Shown here piece after piece: positions 33,036 to 41,778 of a stretch of DNA of 64,000 nucleotides. Numbering within the stretch: position 1 is the first letter of the stretch; every line of letters starts with the position of its first letter. The DNA lies in NCBI RefSeq assembly GCF_016598595.1, contig NZ_CP066786.1:3061501-3125500 (forward strand), read 5' to 3'. The notes below the pieces were generated by a model. The model saw only the letters and a list, made by a program, of their open reading frames with translations, did no database searches and was not told where the DNA came from. Position numbers and translations under genes: made by a program. Source of the DNA: Martelella lutilitoris. GTDB taxonomy: Bacteria > Pseudomonadota > Alphaproteobacteria > Rhizobiales > Rhizobiaceae.

Positions 33036-35489
33036 ATGATTCACGGCCACGACGACATACCGTTCTTCGACGACGATGACGAACCGCGCAAGCCGGCTGC
33101 GCCCGGCGGGAACCCCGGACAGGCGGGCGGGCTCGCCGCGCGCGCCATGGCGGCGCGGCGCGCGCCCGATCCGCCCGATTACCTCACCGGTCTCAACCCC
33201 GAGCAGCGCGATGCCGTGGAGACCATCGAGGGCCCGCTCCTCGTGCTCGCCGGCGCGGGCACCGGCAAGACGCGGGTGCTCACCACCCGCATTGCCCACA
33301 TCCTGGCTTCCGGCCGCGCCTATCCGAGCCAGATTCTCGCCGTCACCTTCACCAACAAGGCCGCCCGCGAGATGAAGGAGCGGATCGGCGTTCTCGTCGG
33401 CGGCGCGGTCGAGGGCATGCCCTGGCTCGGCACGTTCCACTCCATCGGCGTCAAGCTTTTGCGGCGCCATGCCGAGCTCGTCGGCCTCAGGTCCGATTTC
33501 ACCATTCTGGACACGGATGACGTAATCCGCCTGATCAAGCAGTTGATCCAGGCCGAGGGCCTCGATGACAAGCGCTGGCCGGCGCGCCAGTTTTCCTCGA
33601 TGATCGACGGCTGGAAGAACAAGGGGCTGACGCCCGAGCTCATTCCCGAAGGCGACGCCCGCGCCTTTGCCAACGGCAAGGGACGAGAGCTCTACAAGGC
33701 CTATCAGGACCGGCTGAAGACGCTGAACGCCTGCGATTTCGGCGATCTCCTGTTGCATCCGATCCGGCTCTTCCGTGAAAACCCGGACATATTGAAAGAG
33801 TACCACCGACGCTTCCGCTACATTCTGGTGGACGAATACCAGGACACCAATACCGCCCAGTATATGTGGCTGAGGCTTCTCGCCCAGCGTCCGGGCGGGG
33901 ATGACGGTCCGGTCAACATCTGCTGCGTCGGCGACGACGACCAGTCGATCTATGGCTGGCGCGGCGCGGAGGTCGACAACATCCTGCGCTTCGAGAAGGA
34001 TTTCCGTGGCGCGAAGGTCGTCCGGCTGGAGCGCAACTACCGTTCCACGGCCCATATACTGGGCGCTGCCGGCAATCTCATCGCGCATAATGACGGACGC
34101 CTCGGCAAGACGCTGTTTACCGAGCGTTCCGATCCCGATGACGACAAGGTTCAGGTCCATGCCGCCTGGGATTCGGAGGAGGAAGCGCGCGCGGTGGGCG
34201 AGGAGATCGAACAGCTGCAGCGCCGCGGCGAGCTTCTGAACGACATGGCCATTCTGGTGCGCGCGTCGTTCCAGATGCGCGAGTTCGAGGACCGGTTCGT
34301 CACGCTCGGGCTCAACTACCGCGTCATCGGCGGCCCGCGCTTCTACGAGCGGCTGGAAATCAGAGACGCGATGGCGTTCTTCCGCCTCACCTGCCAGCCT
34401 GCCGACGACCTTGCGCTGGAGCGGATCATCAACACGCCGAAGCGCGGCCTGGGCGATGCCAGCGTGCGCAAGATCCATGACTATGCCCGCGCCCGCGACA
34501 TTCCGATGCTGGCGGCGGCGCGCGAGATGATCGACACGGACGAACTGAAGCCGAAGCCGCGCAAGGCGCTGTTCGACGTCGTCACCCAGTTCACGCGTTG
34601 GCAGGAGCTTCTGGAGACCACGCCGCATACGGAGCTTGCGGAGATTATTCTGGAGGAAAGCGGTTATACCGAGATGTGGCAGAACGACCGTTCCGCCGAA
34701 GCGCCCGGCAGGCTTGAAAACCTGAAGGAGCTGATCCGCTCCATGGACGGATTCGAAAGCATGCGCGGTTTTCTGGAACATGTGTCGCTGGTGATGGACG
34801 CCGACCAGAACGAGGAGATGGACGCCGTCTCGATCATGACGCTGCATTCGGCCAAGGGTCTGGAATTCAAGACCGTGTTCCTGCCCGGCTGGGAAGAGGG
34901 CCTGTTTCCGCACCAGCGCGCGCTGGACGAGAGCGGGCGCGCCGGCCTCGAGGAAGAACGCCGCCTCGCCTATGTCGGCCTGACCCGCGCCAAGCGTAAC
35001 TGCCACATCTGGTTCGTCTCCAACCGGCGCATTCACGGGTTGTGGCAGTCGACCATGCCGTCACGCTTCCTCGACGAACTGCCGGAAGACCATGTCGAGG
35101 TCGGCGAGACCGAGGTCTCCTATGGCGGCTACGGCCAGTCGCGTTTTGACCGCGCCGCGCCGTTTTCAAACACCTATGCCACCCCCGGCTGGAAACGGGC
35201 TCAGGAGAATCGCAACGATGCAACCCGCGACAACTGGGGCACGCGCTCCGGCCATGCCGTCGAGCGCATCGGCTATGGGGAGAGCGGGCCGCGCGGACGC
35301 ACGATTGAAGGCGAGCTCGTTGCTCGCAGCAGCGAAGAGACGCCCTCCAGATTCGCGGTCGGCGACCGCGTTTTCCACCTCAAATTCGGCAATGGCAACA
35401 TCGCCGCAATCGAGGGCAACAAGCTGACGATCGACTTCGACAAGGCCGGACAGAAAAGGGTTCTCGACGGTTTCGTCAAGCCGGCCTGA
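33036..35489 (+). CDS. uvrD: UvrD/PcrA-like ATP-dependent DNA helicase
   Basis: This 817-residue superfamily 1A helicase unwinds DNA 3' to 5' in nucleotide excision and mismatch repair and clears RecA or stalled polymerase. Motif I is AGAGTGKTR with Lys78. Motif II is VDEYQDTN, motif III is GDDDQSIYGWRGA, motif IV includes LERNYRST and motif VI is VGLTRAKR. A charged N-terminal tail of about 45 residues precedes the helicase fold. The C-terminal RNA-polymerase-binding Tudor-like domain (about residues 765-817, VGDRVFHLKFGNGNI) is present. That supports UvrD/PcrA over Rep. The Shine-Dalgarno is weak. Confidence 0.93.
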   Translation: MIHGHDDIPFFDDDDEPRKPAAPGGNPGQAGGLAARAMAARRAPDPPDYLTGLNPEQRDAVETIEGPLLVLAGAGTGKTRVLTTRIAHILASGRAYPSQILAVTFTNKAAREMKERIGVLVGGAVEGMPWLGTFHSIGVKLLRRHAELVGLRSDFTILDTDDVIRLIKQLIQAEGLDDKRWPARQFSSMIDGWKNKGLTPELIPEGDARAFANGKGRELYKAYQDRLKTLNACDFGDLLLHPIRLFRENPDILKEYHRRFRYILVDEYQDTNTAQYMWLRLLAQRPGGDDGPVNICCVGDDDQSIYGWRGAEVDNILRFEKDFRGAKVVRLERNYRSTAHILGAAGNLIAHNDGRLGKTLFTERSDPDDDKVQVHAAWDSEEEARAVGEEIEQLQRRGELLNDMAILVRASFQMREFEDRFVTLGLNYRVIGGPRFYERLEIRDAMAFFRLTCQPADDLALERIINTPKRGLGDASVRKIHDYARARDIPMLAAAREMIDTDELKPKPRKALFDVVTQFTRWQELLETTPHTELAEIILEESGYTEMWQNDRSAEAPGRLENLKELIRSMDGFESMRGFLEHVSLVMDADQNEEMDAVSIMTLHSAKGLEFKTVFLPGWEEGLFPHQRALDESGRAGLEEERRLAYVGLTRAKRNCHIWFVSNRRIHGLWQSTMPSRFLDELPEDHVEVGETEVSYGGYGQSRFDRAAPFSNTYATPGWKRAQENRNDATRDNWGTRSGHAVERIGYGESGPRGRTIEGELVARSSEETPSRFAVGDRVFHLKFGNGNIAAIEGNKLTIDFDKAGQKRVLDGFVKPA

Positions 35490-35541
35490 GCGCGAACGAT
35501 GTTTCGTTGCCGCTCCCCGGGCGATTCCGTCCCCTTGTCTT

Positions 35542-35559
35542 TTGCATTGCACAATGCAA
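35542..35559. repeat. Inverted repeat TTGCATTG-CA-CAATGCAA downstream of the helicase gene
   Basis: Eight-base arms flank a two-base centre, 53 bases after the helicase stop codon. There is no T-run, so termination is doubtful; a protein-binding site is equally possible. Confidence 0.5.
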
Positions 35560-35602
35560 GGTCGCGGGAAATATTCTTACTTATTTAACCTGTCATTATT
35601 TA

Positions 35603-35616
35603 GTGTAAGCTTACAC
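35603..35616. promoter_or_regulatory. Perfect 14-bp palindrome GTGTAAGCTTACAC upstream of the c-di-GMP gene
   Basis: The palindrome lies in a conspicuously A/T-rich stretch (about 35570-35645), 79 bases before the start of the PAS-GGDEF-EAL gene. Its size and symmetry suit a dimeric regulator. Which one is unknown, and operator function is an inference. Confidence 0.5.
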
Positions 35617-35694
35617 ACTAATCGTATTCCGTTTATTCGTTCTCAGGTTTATTGGGTTCCCGATTCATCTTGACGCACAAGGCCTCCTTATAAC

Positions 35695-37992
35695 ATGCAG
35701 TTGGCAACGAGAAAGGCGCGACGATACGAACGGCATATTGCCGGCGTTGTGCTGGCGGCCTTCATGTTTGTGGCGGCGGCCGCGACCGGGCTCAAGGCTC
35801 AGGTTCCCGTCATTCGCCTTCCCGACTTCTTCGAGGACAGTCCCGTGGCGATGCTGCTGATCGAGCCGATGAACGGCAGGATCCTTGCAGCCAATCATGC
35901 CGCTCAAACCTTGTACGGCTGGAGTTCCGACGAATTCAGGAGGCTGTTCGTCTCCGATCTCAACCAGATGTCGGAGGACAAGATCAAGGTCCAGCTGGAC
36001 AATGCGCGCACGGGCAACCAGCACTATTTCCTCTTTCCGCACCGTTTCAAGGACGGCACGATCCATACGGTGCGGACATTTTCCTGGCCGATCATCCTGG
36101 AGCAGAAGACGCGGCTCTTCTCGGTCATCGCGGAAGCCCATGACGTGCGCTCCGGAGGGGAGCCGCTGGCGGCCTATTCGTCAAACCTTGAGGATGCCGT
36201 GCGCCAGAAATCAGCGGAGTTGCGCGCGACCGACGGCCTTTTGAACCTGACGCTCATTTCCGCGATCGCCGTGCTTTCCGGCATCGTGATCATTCTCGGC
36301 ATCGTCCTTATCCGCGGGCGGCGGCTGGTGCGCGCGCTCGGCCGTCAGCACCTGCTCCTGCGCGTCGTGATCGACGCCATCCCCGACCAGATCTATTTCA
36401 AGAGGCCGGACGGCACGCTGGAGGCCTGCAACCAGGCGGCTGCGGAGTTTGTCGGCATGCCGGCGGAGATGATCGTCGGCAAGACCGACCGCGAGATTTT
36501 CGGGCACAGCACCGACGCGCTCCTGATGCAGCAGGTCTTCTCCGATGTGAACAACCAGGGCAAGCTGATCAACCAGGGCGAGGTCACCAATCCGGCCGGG
36601 CGCAAATATACGCTCGAGATGATCAAGGCGCCGGTCATTGATACGCGCGGCGAGCGGCTCGGCTCCGTCAGCGTCTGGCGCGATGTCACCGAGCGACGGC
36701 GCACGGAAGCCAGGGTCGAGGCGCTTGCCTATTATGATCCCCTGACGAAGCTGGCGAACCGCGCCAAGGCGCAGGAAGTGCTGCTCGGCTTCCTCGCCAC
36801 GCACAAGGTCAATCAACAGTTCATGGCGATCGCGATTTTCGACCTCGACAGCTTCGCCGCCGTGAATTCGATCTTCGGCCACAATATCGGCGACGCGCTT
36901 CTGAAAACCACGGGCAGGCGCCTCAGCAACAATATCGACGCCGGCTCCTTCACGGCGCGCCTTTCCAGCGACGAATTCGTGGTGTTCCTGACCGCGCTCG
37001 GCGGGGATGAGGCCAGGGCGCGCGAAGCGGCGCATGAGAAGATAGAGGACCTGCACGCCTGCCTTTCGCGCCAGGCCACCATCAATGGCAACCAGATTAC
37101 GCCGAGCGCCAGCGCCGGCGCGGTTCTGGTCGGCCCTTCCTCGGAAGGGGCGGAGGAAGAATTGCGACGCGCCGACCTCGCCATGCACAACGCCAAGTCG
37201 CGCGGGCGCGGCAGCATCAACTGGTTCCACAGCGGCATGGTCGACGATCTCGTCGCCCGCTTCGATGTCGAAACCGCGCTGGAAAAAGCCCTGCAGAGCG
37301 ACGGGTTCAGGCTGTTCCTGCAGCCGAAGATCATCGCCGATGCCCCGGGACGGCATTTCGAGGTTCTGCTGCGGCTCGACCATCCCGAGCGCGGCATCGT
37401 CGGCCCCGGCAGCTTCATCGCCGTGGCGGAGGCGACGGGACTGATCGTCCCCATCGGCGCATGGGTCCTCGAGGAATCCTGCAGGATGCTCGCGGAAAAC
37501 CCCGACCTGCACCTCGCCGTCAACGTTTCGGTCCGCCAGTTCCTCCGGGAGAAATTCGTCGACGACCTTGCATCGCTTCTCGATCATCACCAGTTCGATC
37601 CCGAGCGGTTGACGCTGGAGATGACGGAAAGCCTGATGATTGCCAATTTCGACCTGGCGCTCGCGCAACTCAGGAAGATCAGGGCGCTCAGAATCAGGCT
37701 GTCGATCGACGATTTCGGCACCGGCTATTCCGCGCTTGTCTATCTCAAGCAGTTCCCGCTGAACGAACTGAAGATCGACAAGACATTCATTGCTGGCGTA
37801 CCGCATGACAGCAGCGACACGTCCCTTGTGGAGTTGATCATCACCATGGCCCACCATCTTGGCATATCGATCGTGGCCGAGGGCGTGGAGACGCGTGAAC
37901 AGGAAGCATGGTTGCGCAGTCAGGGTTGCGAAGGCCTGCAGGGCTTTCTCTTCAGCCCGCCCCAGCCGGCCTCCTACTATCTCAAAACCTGA
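35695..37992 (+). CDS. Membrane PAS-GGDEF-EAL protein, probable c-di-GMP phosphodiesterase
   Basis: The 765-residue protein has a first hydrophobic segment (about 15-35), a PAS-like domain (about 45-140) and a second transmembrane helix (about 184-206). A second PAS (about 220-335), a GGDEF domain (about 345-500) and an EAL domain (about 515-760) follow. The cyclase motif is degenerate: Ser424-Ser-Asp-Glu-Phe in place of GGDEF, so diguanylate cyclase activity is doubtful. The EAL domain keeps Glu556 (EVLLR), the asparagine in AVNVSVRQ, EMTES, IDDFGTGYSAL and LKIDKTF. Phosphodiesterase activity is therefore likely, with the GGDEF part perhaps acting as a GTP sensor. Confidence 0.92.
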   Translation: MQLATRKARRYERHIAGVVLAAFMFVAAAATGLKAQVPVIRLPDFFEDSPVAMLLIEPMNGRILAANHAAQTLYGWSSDEFRRLFVSDLNQMSEDKIKVQLDNARTGNQHYFLFPHRFKDGTIHTVRTFSWPIILEQKTRLFSVIAEAHDVRSGGEPLAAYSSNLEDAVRQKSAELRATDGLLNLTLISAIAVLSGIVIILGIVLIRGRRLVRALGRQHLLLRVVIDAIPDQIYFKRPDGTLEACNQAAAEFVGMPAEMIVGKTDREIFGHSTDALLMQQVFSDVNNQGKLINQGEVTNPAGRKYTLEMIKAPVIDTRGERLGSVSVWRDVTERRRTEARVEALAYYDPLTKLANRAKAQEVLLGFLATHKVNQQFMAIAIFDLDSFAAVNSIFGHNIGDALLKTTGRRLSNNIDAGSFTARLSSDEFVVFLTALGGDEARAREAAHEKIEDLHACLSRQATINGNQITPSASAGAVLVGPSSEGAEEELRRADLAMHNAKSRGRGSINWFHSGMVDDLVARFDVETALEKALQSDGFRLFLQPKIIADAPGRHFEVLLRLDHPERGIVGPGSFIAVAEATGLIVPIGAWVLEESCRMLAENPDLHLAVNVSVRQFLREKFVDDLASLLDHHQFDPERLTLEMTESLMIANFDLALAQLRKIRALRIRLSIDDFGTGYSALVYLKQFPLNELKIDKTFIAGVPHDSSDTSLVELIITMAHHLGISIVAEGVETREQEAWLRSQGCEGLQGFLFSPPQPASYYLKT

Positions 37993-38045
37993 AACGGTCG
38001 CGGACCTCTCCCGCCCCGCAGATCGTCAGATACCGGAGCGAAAAC

Positions 38046-38681
38046 ATGAAAGCCCTTCTGCTTGTCGATATCCAGAACGGTTTCTGCCCGGGCGGCAACC
38101 TCGCCGTCGCCGACGGCGATGCCGTGGTACCGGTCGCCAACCGCCTGATCCGGGATGGCGGTTATGACGTCATTGCCGCCTCGCAGGACTGGCACCCGGA
38201 AGGCCATGGCTCCTTCGCCTCGGTCCATCCCGGCAGGAAGCCATTCGACATGGGCGAGCTTGGCGGAAAGCCACAGGTGATGTGGCCGGATCACTGCGTC
38301 CAGAACACCGAGGACGCCGCGTTCCATCCCGACCTCGACATTGCGGCGGTCGACTACATCCAGCGCAAGGGCGAGAACCCCGCGATCGATTCCTATTCGG
38401 CGTTCCGCGACAACGAGCATCATGCCGTTACCGGACTTGCCGACTACCTGCGGCAGAAGAACGCCACCGTGGTCGACATAGCCGGCCTAGCGCTCGACTT
38501 CTGCGTGAAGTTCACCGCGCTCGACGCCCGCGAGATGCTGCCCGGCGTGACGGTCCGCGTGATCCTCGAAGGCTGCCGCGGCATCAGCGAGGACGGTGTG
38601 GAACAGGCGCTCGCTGAAATGCGCGAGGCCGGCGTCGAGATCATCGATCTCGGGACCGCGACCGGCGGCAAGAGACCATAG
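38046..38681 (+). CDS. pncA: Nicotinamidase
   Basis: This 211-residue enzyme deamidates nicotinamide to nicotinate for NAD salvage. The catalytic triad is visible: Asp8 in LLVDIQNGF, the lysine in IQRKGEN and Cys153 in ALDFCVKFTA. The metal-binding residues Asp and His are in SQDWHPEGHGSF. It follows the c-di-GMP gene by about 50 bases, so read-through is possible. Downstream is a CTAG-ended repeat. Confidence 0.94.
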   Translation: MKALLLVDIQNGFCPGGNLAVADGDAVVPVANRLIRDGGYDVIAASQDWHPEGHGSFASVHPGRKPFDMGELGGKPQVMWPDHCVQNTEDAAFHPDLDIAAVDYIQRKGENPAIDSYSAFRDNEHHAVTGLADYLRQKNATVVDIAGLALDFCVKFTALDAREMLPGVTVRVILEGCRGISEDGVEQALAEMREAGVEIIDLGTATGGKRP

Positions 38682-38744
38682 CCGCAAGCCGGCGGGCAAA
38701 TGCCGTCGGCGAAGCCTCTCTGGATGTGAGCTTTCAGGAGGTTG

Positions 38745-38834
38745 CCCATTCGGACGCACAAAGGACGCTCTCTAACCTGTTGAATCTACCCATCGGCCCG
38801 AAAATCGATTCCGTTTTTCGGGCCGATGCGCTAG
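38745..38834 (+). repeat. CTAG-ended palindromic intergenic repeat, copy A
   Basis: The 90-base element starts CCCATTCGGACGCACAAAGG and ends GGGCCGATGCGCTAG. It holds a 14-bp perfect hairpin, CATCGGCCCGAAAA at 38791-38804 with its complement at 38815-38828. A closely similar inverted copy is at 42089-42174 and a shortened one at 17870-17900. Its final CTAG provides, on the other strand, the TAG stop of the gene at 38831-39301. It resembles the rhizobial intergenic mosaic elements in size and position, but identity with a named family cannot be settled here. Confidence 0.8.
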
Positions 38835-39301
38835 TGCATGCTCGCCGCAACCAGCCAGCATGCCGCGGCGAAGCCCGAAGCTCCGGTCCGGATATGGTTC
38901 AGCCGCGTCCAGCGCCGGGCGTAGTTCGGCCAGTAGGCAGCCGTCTCGTCCGGCCGGGCGGACACCCGCGCAAGATGCCTGTTCATCGGGACATTGCCCA
39001 ATCCGGTGACGGCGAACACGCCGGAATAATAGGCAAGCGCTCCGGCGAGGACCAGAAACCGCGACGGCCCCGCGCCCTGCAGGAAGGCCAGCAGCGCCAG
39101 CGCCGCGGCGACCGGCAGAAATCCGGTGAACAGAACCATGAAGACCGATCGATAGACCGTCCGGTTCAGCCCGACCATGCCGGCTGCTCCGGCATGGTCG
39201 GGCGCCTCGGCAAGCCCCCGCATGACGAAATCGGAGAAGCTGAGGAAGACGCCGGCCAGCAGCGCCATCAGGAAACCGGCGCTCAGTAGCAATACTGTCA
39301 T
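38831..39301 (-). CDS. DUF1772 (anthrone-oxygenase-like) membrane protein
   Basis: This 156-residue protein has four hydrophobic helices and the features of the DUF1772 family: an N-terminal helix, FVMRGLAEAP, VGLNRTVYRSVFM and TGLGNVPMNRHLA near the centre. The last matches the conserved N-P-x-N motif of this family. Members include fungal anthrone oxygenases, but most bacterial ones are uncharacterised. It follows the NmrA-like gene by 14 bases and is probably in the same TetR-controlled operon. Its stop codon lies within the end of repeat copy A. Confidence 0.82.
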   Translation of the reverse strand: MTVLLLSAGFLMALLAGVFLSFSDFVMRGLAEAPDHAGAAGMVGLNRTVYRSVFMVLFTGFLPVAAALALLAFLQGAGPSRFLVLAGALAYYSGVFAVTGLGNVPMNRHLARVSARPDETAAYWPNYARRWTRLNHIRTGASGFAAACWLVAASMH

Positions 39302-39315
39302 TCAGCCCTGCTCCT

Positions 39316-39945
39316 TCAGCTCGAAAGACCGACGGCGCGGCCCAGATAGGTGGTTTCGCCCAGCTGACGGGAAAGGAAACGCGCAAGGTCCGCCCGCGCG
39401 ATCTTGAGGTCCAGCCCGCGCGCTGCCGGCGACACATCCTCGATCACGGGACGGCGCGTGGCCGCGTCGGTGAAGGCGGAAGGCCGGACGATGGTCCAGT
39501 CGAGCCCGCTCGCCGCCACCATTTGCTCTTGCAGCTCGTGATCCCGAAAGACCGGCGCCAGCAGCGCGCCGAACATCACCCGCTTCCACCAGAAATTCAG
39601 GTTCGGCCAGCTTTCCCGTGCGCCAAGGGTCGACTGGCAGATCAGACGCCGGACACCGTGCGCCTGCATGGCCTGGATGACGTTCAGCGTGCCTTGCGAG
39701 CGGATGACACTCCTGCGCGCGGTTCCGGCGCCCAGGGTGATCACCACGGCGTCATGACCGGCAACCGCATTGAGCACCTCTTCGGCGTTCAGCGCATCGC
39801 CTGCGAAACGGTTGAGGTCCGGGTGGTCGAGCTTCAATCTCTCCGGGTGGCGGGCAAAGGCGGAGACCGTGTGGCCGGCCTTGATCATTTCTTCCGCGGC
39901 GAGCCGGCCGATGCTGCCGGTGGCTCCGAATATGATGACTTTCAT
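39316..39945 (-). CDS. NAD(P)-binding NmrA/SDR-like protein
   Basis: The 209-residue protein has a Rossmann fold with the N-terminal motif IIFGATGSIGRLAAE and the segment AVVITLGAG. The family pattern LDWTIVRPSAFTD follows near residue 155. This is the atypical short-chain dehydrogenase group of NAD(P)H-binding proteins, which act as redox sensors or quinone reductases. The start is preceded by GAAGGAGAA. It is divergent from a TetR gene, and the space between holds three similar operator-like sequences, so TetR control is very likely. The DUF1772 gene is downstream in the same operon. Confidence 0.88.
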   Translation of the reverse strand: MKVIIFGATGSIGRLAAEEMIKAGHTVSAFARHPERLKLDHPDLNRFAGDALNAEEVLNAVAGHDAVVITLGAGTARRSVIRSQGTLNVIQAMQAHGVRRLICQSTLGARESWPNLNFWWKRVMFGALLAPVFRDHELQEQMVAASGLDWTIVRPSAFTDAATRRPVIEDVSPAARGLDLKIARADLARFLSRQLGETTYLGRAVGLSS

Positions 39946-39982
39946 TGCGGTTCTCCTTCGAGGAATGATGCAATCGATTTAC

Positions 39983-40039
39983 TTGACACGATGTAAAGTT
40001 GACACGACGTCAATAGACGATAGATTGACATCATGTCAA
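39983..40039. promoter_or_regulatory. Three TetR-type operators TTGACAY-N-RTGTCAA
   Basis: Three 15-base sites share one pattern: TTGACACGATGTAAA (39983-39997), TTGACACGACGTCAA (39999-40013) and TTGACATCATGTCAA (40025-40039). The third is a perfect palindrome around a central C and covers the ATG of the tetR gene at 40033. The first lies nearest the divergent NmrA-like gene. Their order suits repression of both genes and autoregulation. Confidence 0.82.
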
Positions 40040-40659
40040 GTCAGCAAACCGATACGCGATCGCGCATACTCGAAACCACCTGGAAGCTTCTGGAATCCGG
40101 AGACACGGCCGTGCGCATGTCCGATATCGCCAAGGCGGTCGGCATCAGCCGCCAGGCTCTCTACCTGCATTTTCCCAATCGCGCGGAGCTTCTGGTGGCC
40201 ACGACACGGCACATCGACAGCGTCAAGAACGTCGACCAGCGCCTGGCGCCCAGCCGGTCTGCACGCTCGGGCGTGGAGCGTCTGCACGCCTTCATCGAGG
40301 CCTGGACCGGTTACATCCCCGAGATACACGGGATCTCGGTCGCGCTGCGCTCCATGCGTGACAGTGACAGGGAGGCGGCGGAAGCCTGGGACGGGCGGAT
40401 GCGCGCGGTCCGCCATGGTTGCGCGGCCGCGATACGGGCAATCGCCGAAGACGGCCGCCTCGCGCCGGAGCTGACGGAAGAGACCGCGACAGACCTGCTC
40501 TGGACGCTGCTTTCGGTGGAAAACTGGGAGTGCCTGGTGCGCGCCTGCGGCTGGCCGCAATCACACTATGCGGACATGACGAAGAAGCTGGCAGAGCGGG
40601 CGCTGCTGGCTGAGGCCGAACCCGATCACCTGCCGCCTGCCGGCGTTCGCCGAGGGTAG
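40033..40659 (+). CDS. TetR/AcrR family transcriptional regulator
   Basis: The 208-residue protein has a TetR-type DNA-binding domain at residues about 5-60 (TRSRILETTWKLLESGD, then ISRQALYLHFPNRAELL). A helical ligand-binding domain follows, whose inducer is unknown. Its start codon lies inside one of three matching palindromes, strong evidence for autorepression. The divergent NmrA-like and DUF1772 genes are its likely targets. No Shine-Dalgarno is evident because the operator occupies that place. Confidence 0.9.
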   Translation: MSSQQTDTRSRILETTWKLLESGDTAVRMSDIAKAVGISRQALYLHFPNRAELLVATTRHIDSVKNVDQRLAPSRSARSGVERLHAFIEAWTGYIPEIHGISVALRSMRDSDREAAEAWDGRMRAVRHGCAAAIRAIAEDGRLAPELTEETATDLLWTLLSVENWECLVRACGWPQSHYADMTKKLAERALLAEAEPDHLPPAGVRRG

Positions 40660-40682
40660 AAAACGCGGCTGCGCGCAGCGCT

Positions 40683-40919
40683 TCAGGCCGGCATTTCCAG
40701 CGCCGCGATCTCGTCGCCGAAACTTTCCATCCGCTTCATCAGCAGGGCCTCGGCGTCGCGCAGGCCGCTGTTGTAGAAGACCGGCGCGAATTCGCGCGCG
40801 ATCACTTCGGCAAACAGCTCGGCCTGAAGCGTGCCGATCTCGCAATCGAGCTCCTCGGCGCAGTAGTCCCTCAACCGCTCCGAAAGAGCGGCCTTTTCGC
40901 GGGCGCTGAGTTTAATCAT
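40683..40919 (-). CDS. DUF2164 domain protein
   Basis: This 78-residue cytoplasmic protein matches the small DUF2164 family of unknown function. The typical order is seen: MIKLSAREKAALSERLRDYC, then FAEVIAREFAPVFYNSGLRDAE. The last segment (FYN-x-G-x-x-DA) is the family hallmark. The start at 40919 follows GGAGG. It converges on the tetR gene with 23 bases between them. Confidence 0.85.
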   Translation of the reverse strand: MIKLSAREKAALSERLRDYCAEELDCEIGTLQAELFAEVIAREFAPVFYNSGLRDAEALLMKRMESFGDEIAALEMPA

Positions 40920-41076
40920 GACGCGGTCCTCCGGTTTGATCGCATTATCAATTCTTCTCATTTGTGCACGCAATGCAAAGACGGTAAACGGGTGGACAAC
41001 CTCCCATCCCCTCCTGCAGCCTGTCCGCCGCTTCCCATGGGGAACCCGCCCGAATTGAATCAGGAGTCGCCTTCCT

Positions 41077-41778
41077 TTGCGAGAGAGTTCAGAATTTTCA
41101 AGCGGCCTTCGCTCCGGCATCGTGCCGGCGCTTTCGGCCGCCCCCTTCGGCATGCTGTTCGGCGCGGTGTCCGTCACGCAGGGCCAGAGCGTCTTCGAAA
41201 CGGCGTTGATGAGCCTGACGATCTTTGCCGGCGCCAGCCAGCTCGTCGGCGTCGAGCTTTTCGGCCAGCGGGTCGCGCCCTGGCTGATCATTGCCTCGAT
41301 CGTGGCCGTGAACTTCCGCCATGTGCTCTATTCCGCCGCGCTGACGCCGGTCATCGCGCATTTCTCGCTGCCAAAAAAGCTGATCGCCTTCTTCCTGATG
41401 ACCGATCCGCAATTCGCCGAAGCCCTCAAGCGCCACGAAGAGGAGGAGCGCGTCACCTTCTCCTGGTATCTCGGCGCGGGTCTCGTCCTCTATGTCCTCT
41501 GGAACATCATGACGCTGATCGGCGCAACGCTCGGCGGCTTCATCAAGAACCCGGAGGCGCTCGGACTCGACATCCTGCTGCCGATCTATTTCCTCAGCCT
41601 GGTCATGGGCTTCAGGAAACGGCCGAACTACCTGCCGATCGTCGCCGCAAGCGCGCTCGGATCGATCCTCGCCTATGCCACGGTCGGGTCTCCCTGGCAT
41701 GTCAGCATCGGCGCGCTCGCCGGCATCCTGCTGGCCGCCCTCCTGCCGCCCGGCAAGACCAAGGAGGCGGCGCAATGA
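41077..41778 (+). CDS. azlC: AzlC family permease subunit
   Basis: The 233-residue membrane protein is the large subunit of a branched-chain amino acid exporter of the AzlCD/YgaZH type. The conserved features are APFGMLFGAV near residue 22, IFAGASQLVGVELF and VNFRHVLYSAAL. The only start that fits is TTG at 41077, with AGGAG eight to nine bases upstream. It overlaps azlD by ATGA, so both subunits are made together. The transported amino acid cannot be told from sequence. Confidence 0.92.
   Translation: MRESSEFSSGLRSGIVPALSAAPFGMLFGAVSVTQGQSVFETALMSLTIFAGASQLVGVELFGQRVAPWLIIASIVAVNFRHVLYSAALTPVIAHFSLPKKLIAFFLMTDPQFAEALKRHEEEERVTFSWYLGAGLVLYVLWNIMTLIGATLGGFIKNPEALGLDILLPIYFLSLVMGFRKRPNYLPIVAASALGSILAYATVGSPWHVSIGALAGILLAALLPPGKTKEAAQ

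Noticed and set aside
36211..37857. A 548-codon minus-strand frame within the PAS-GGDEF-EAL gene
   Set aside because: Shadow of a gene with recognisable signalling domains.
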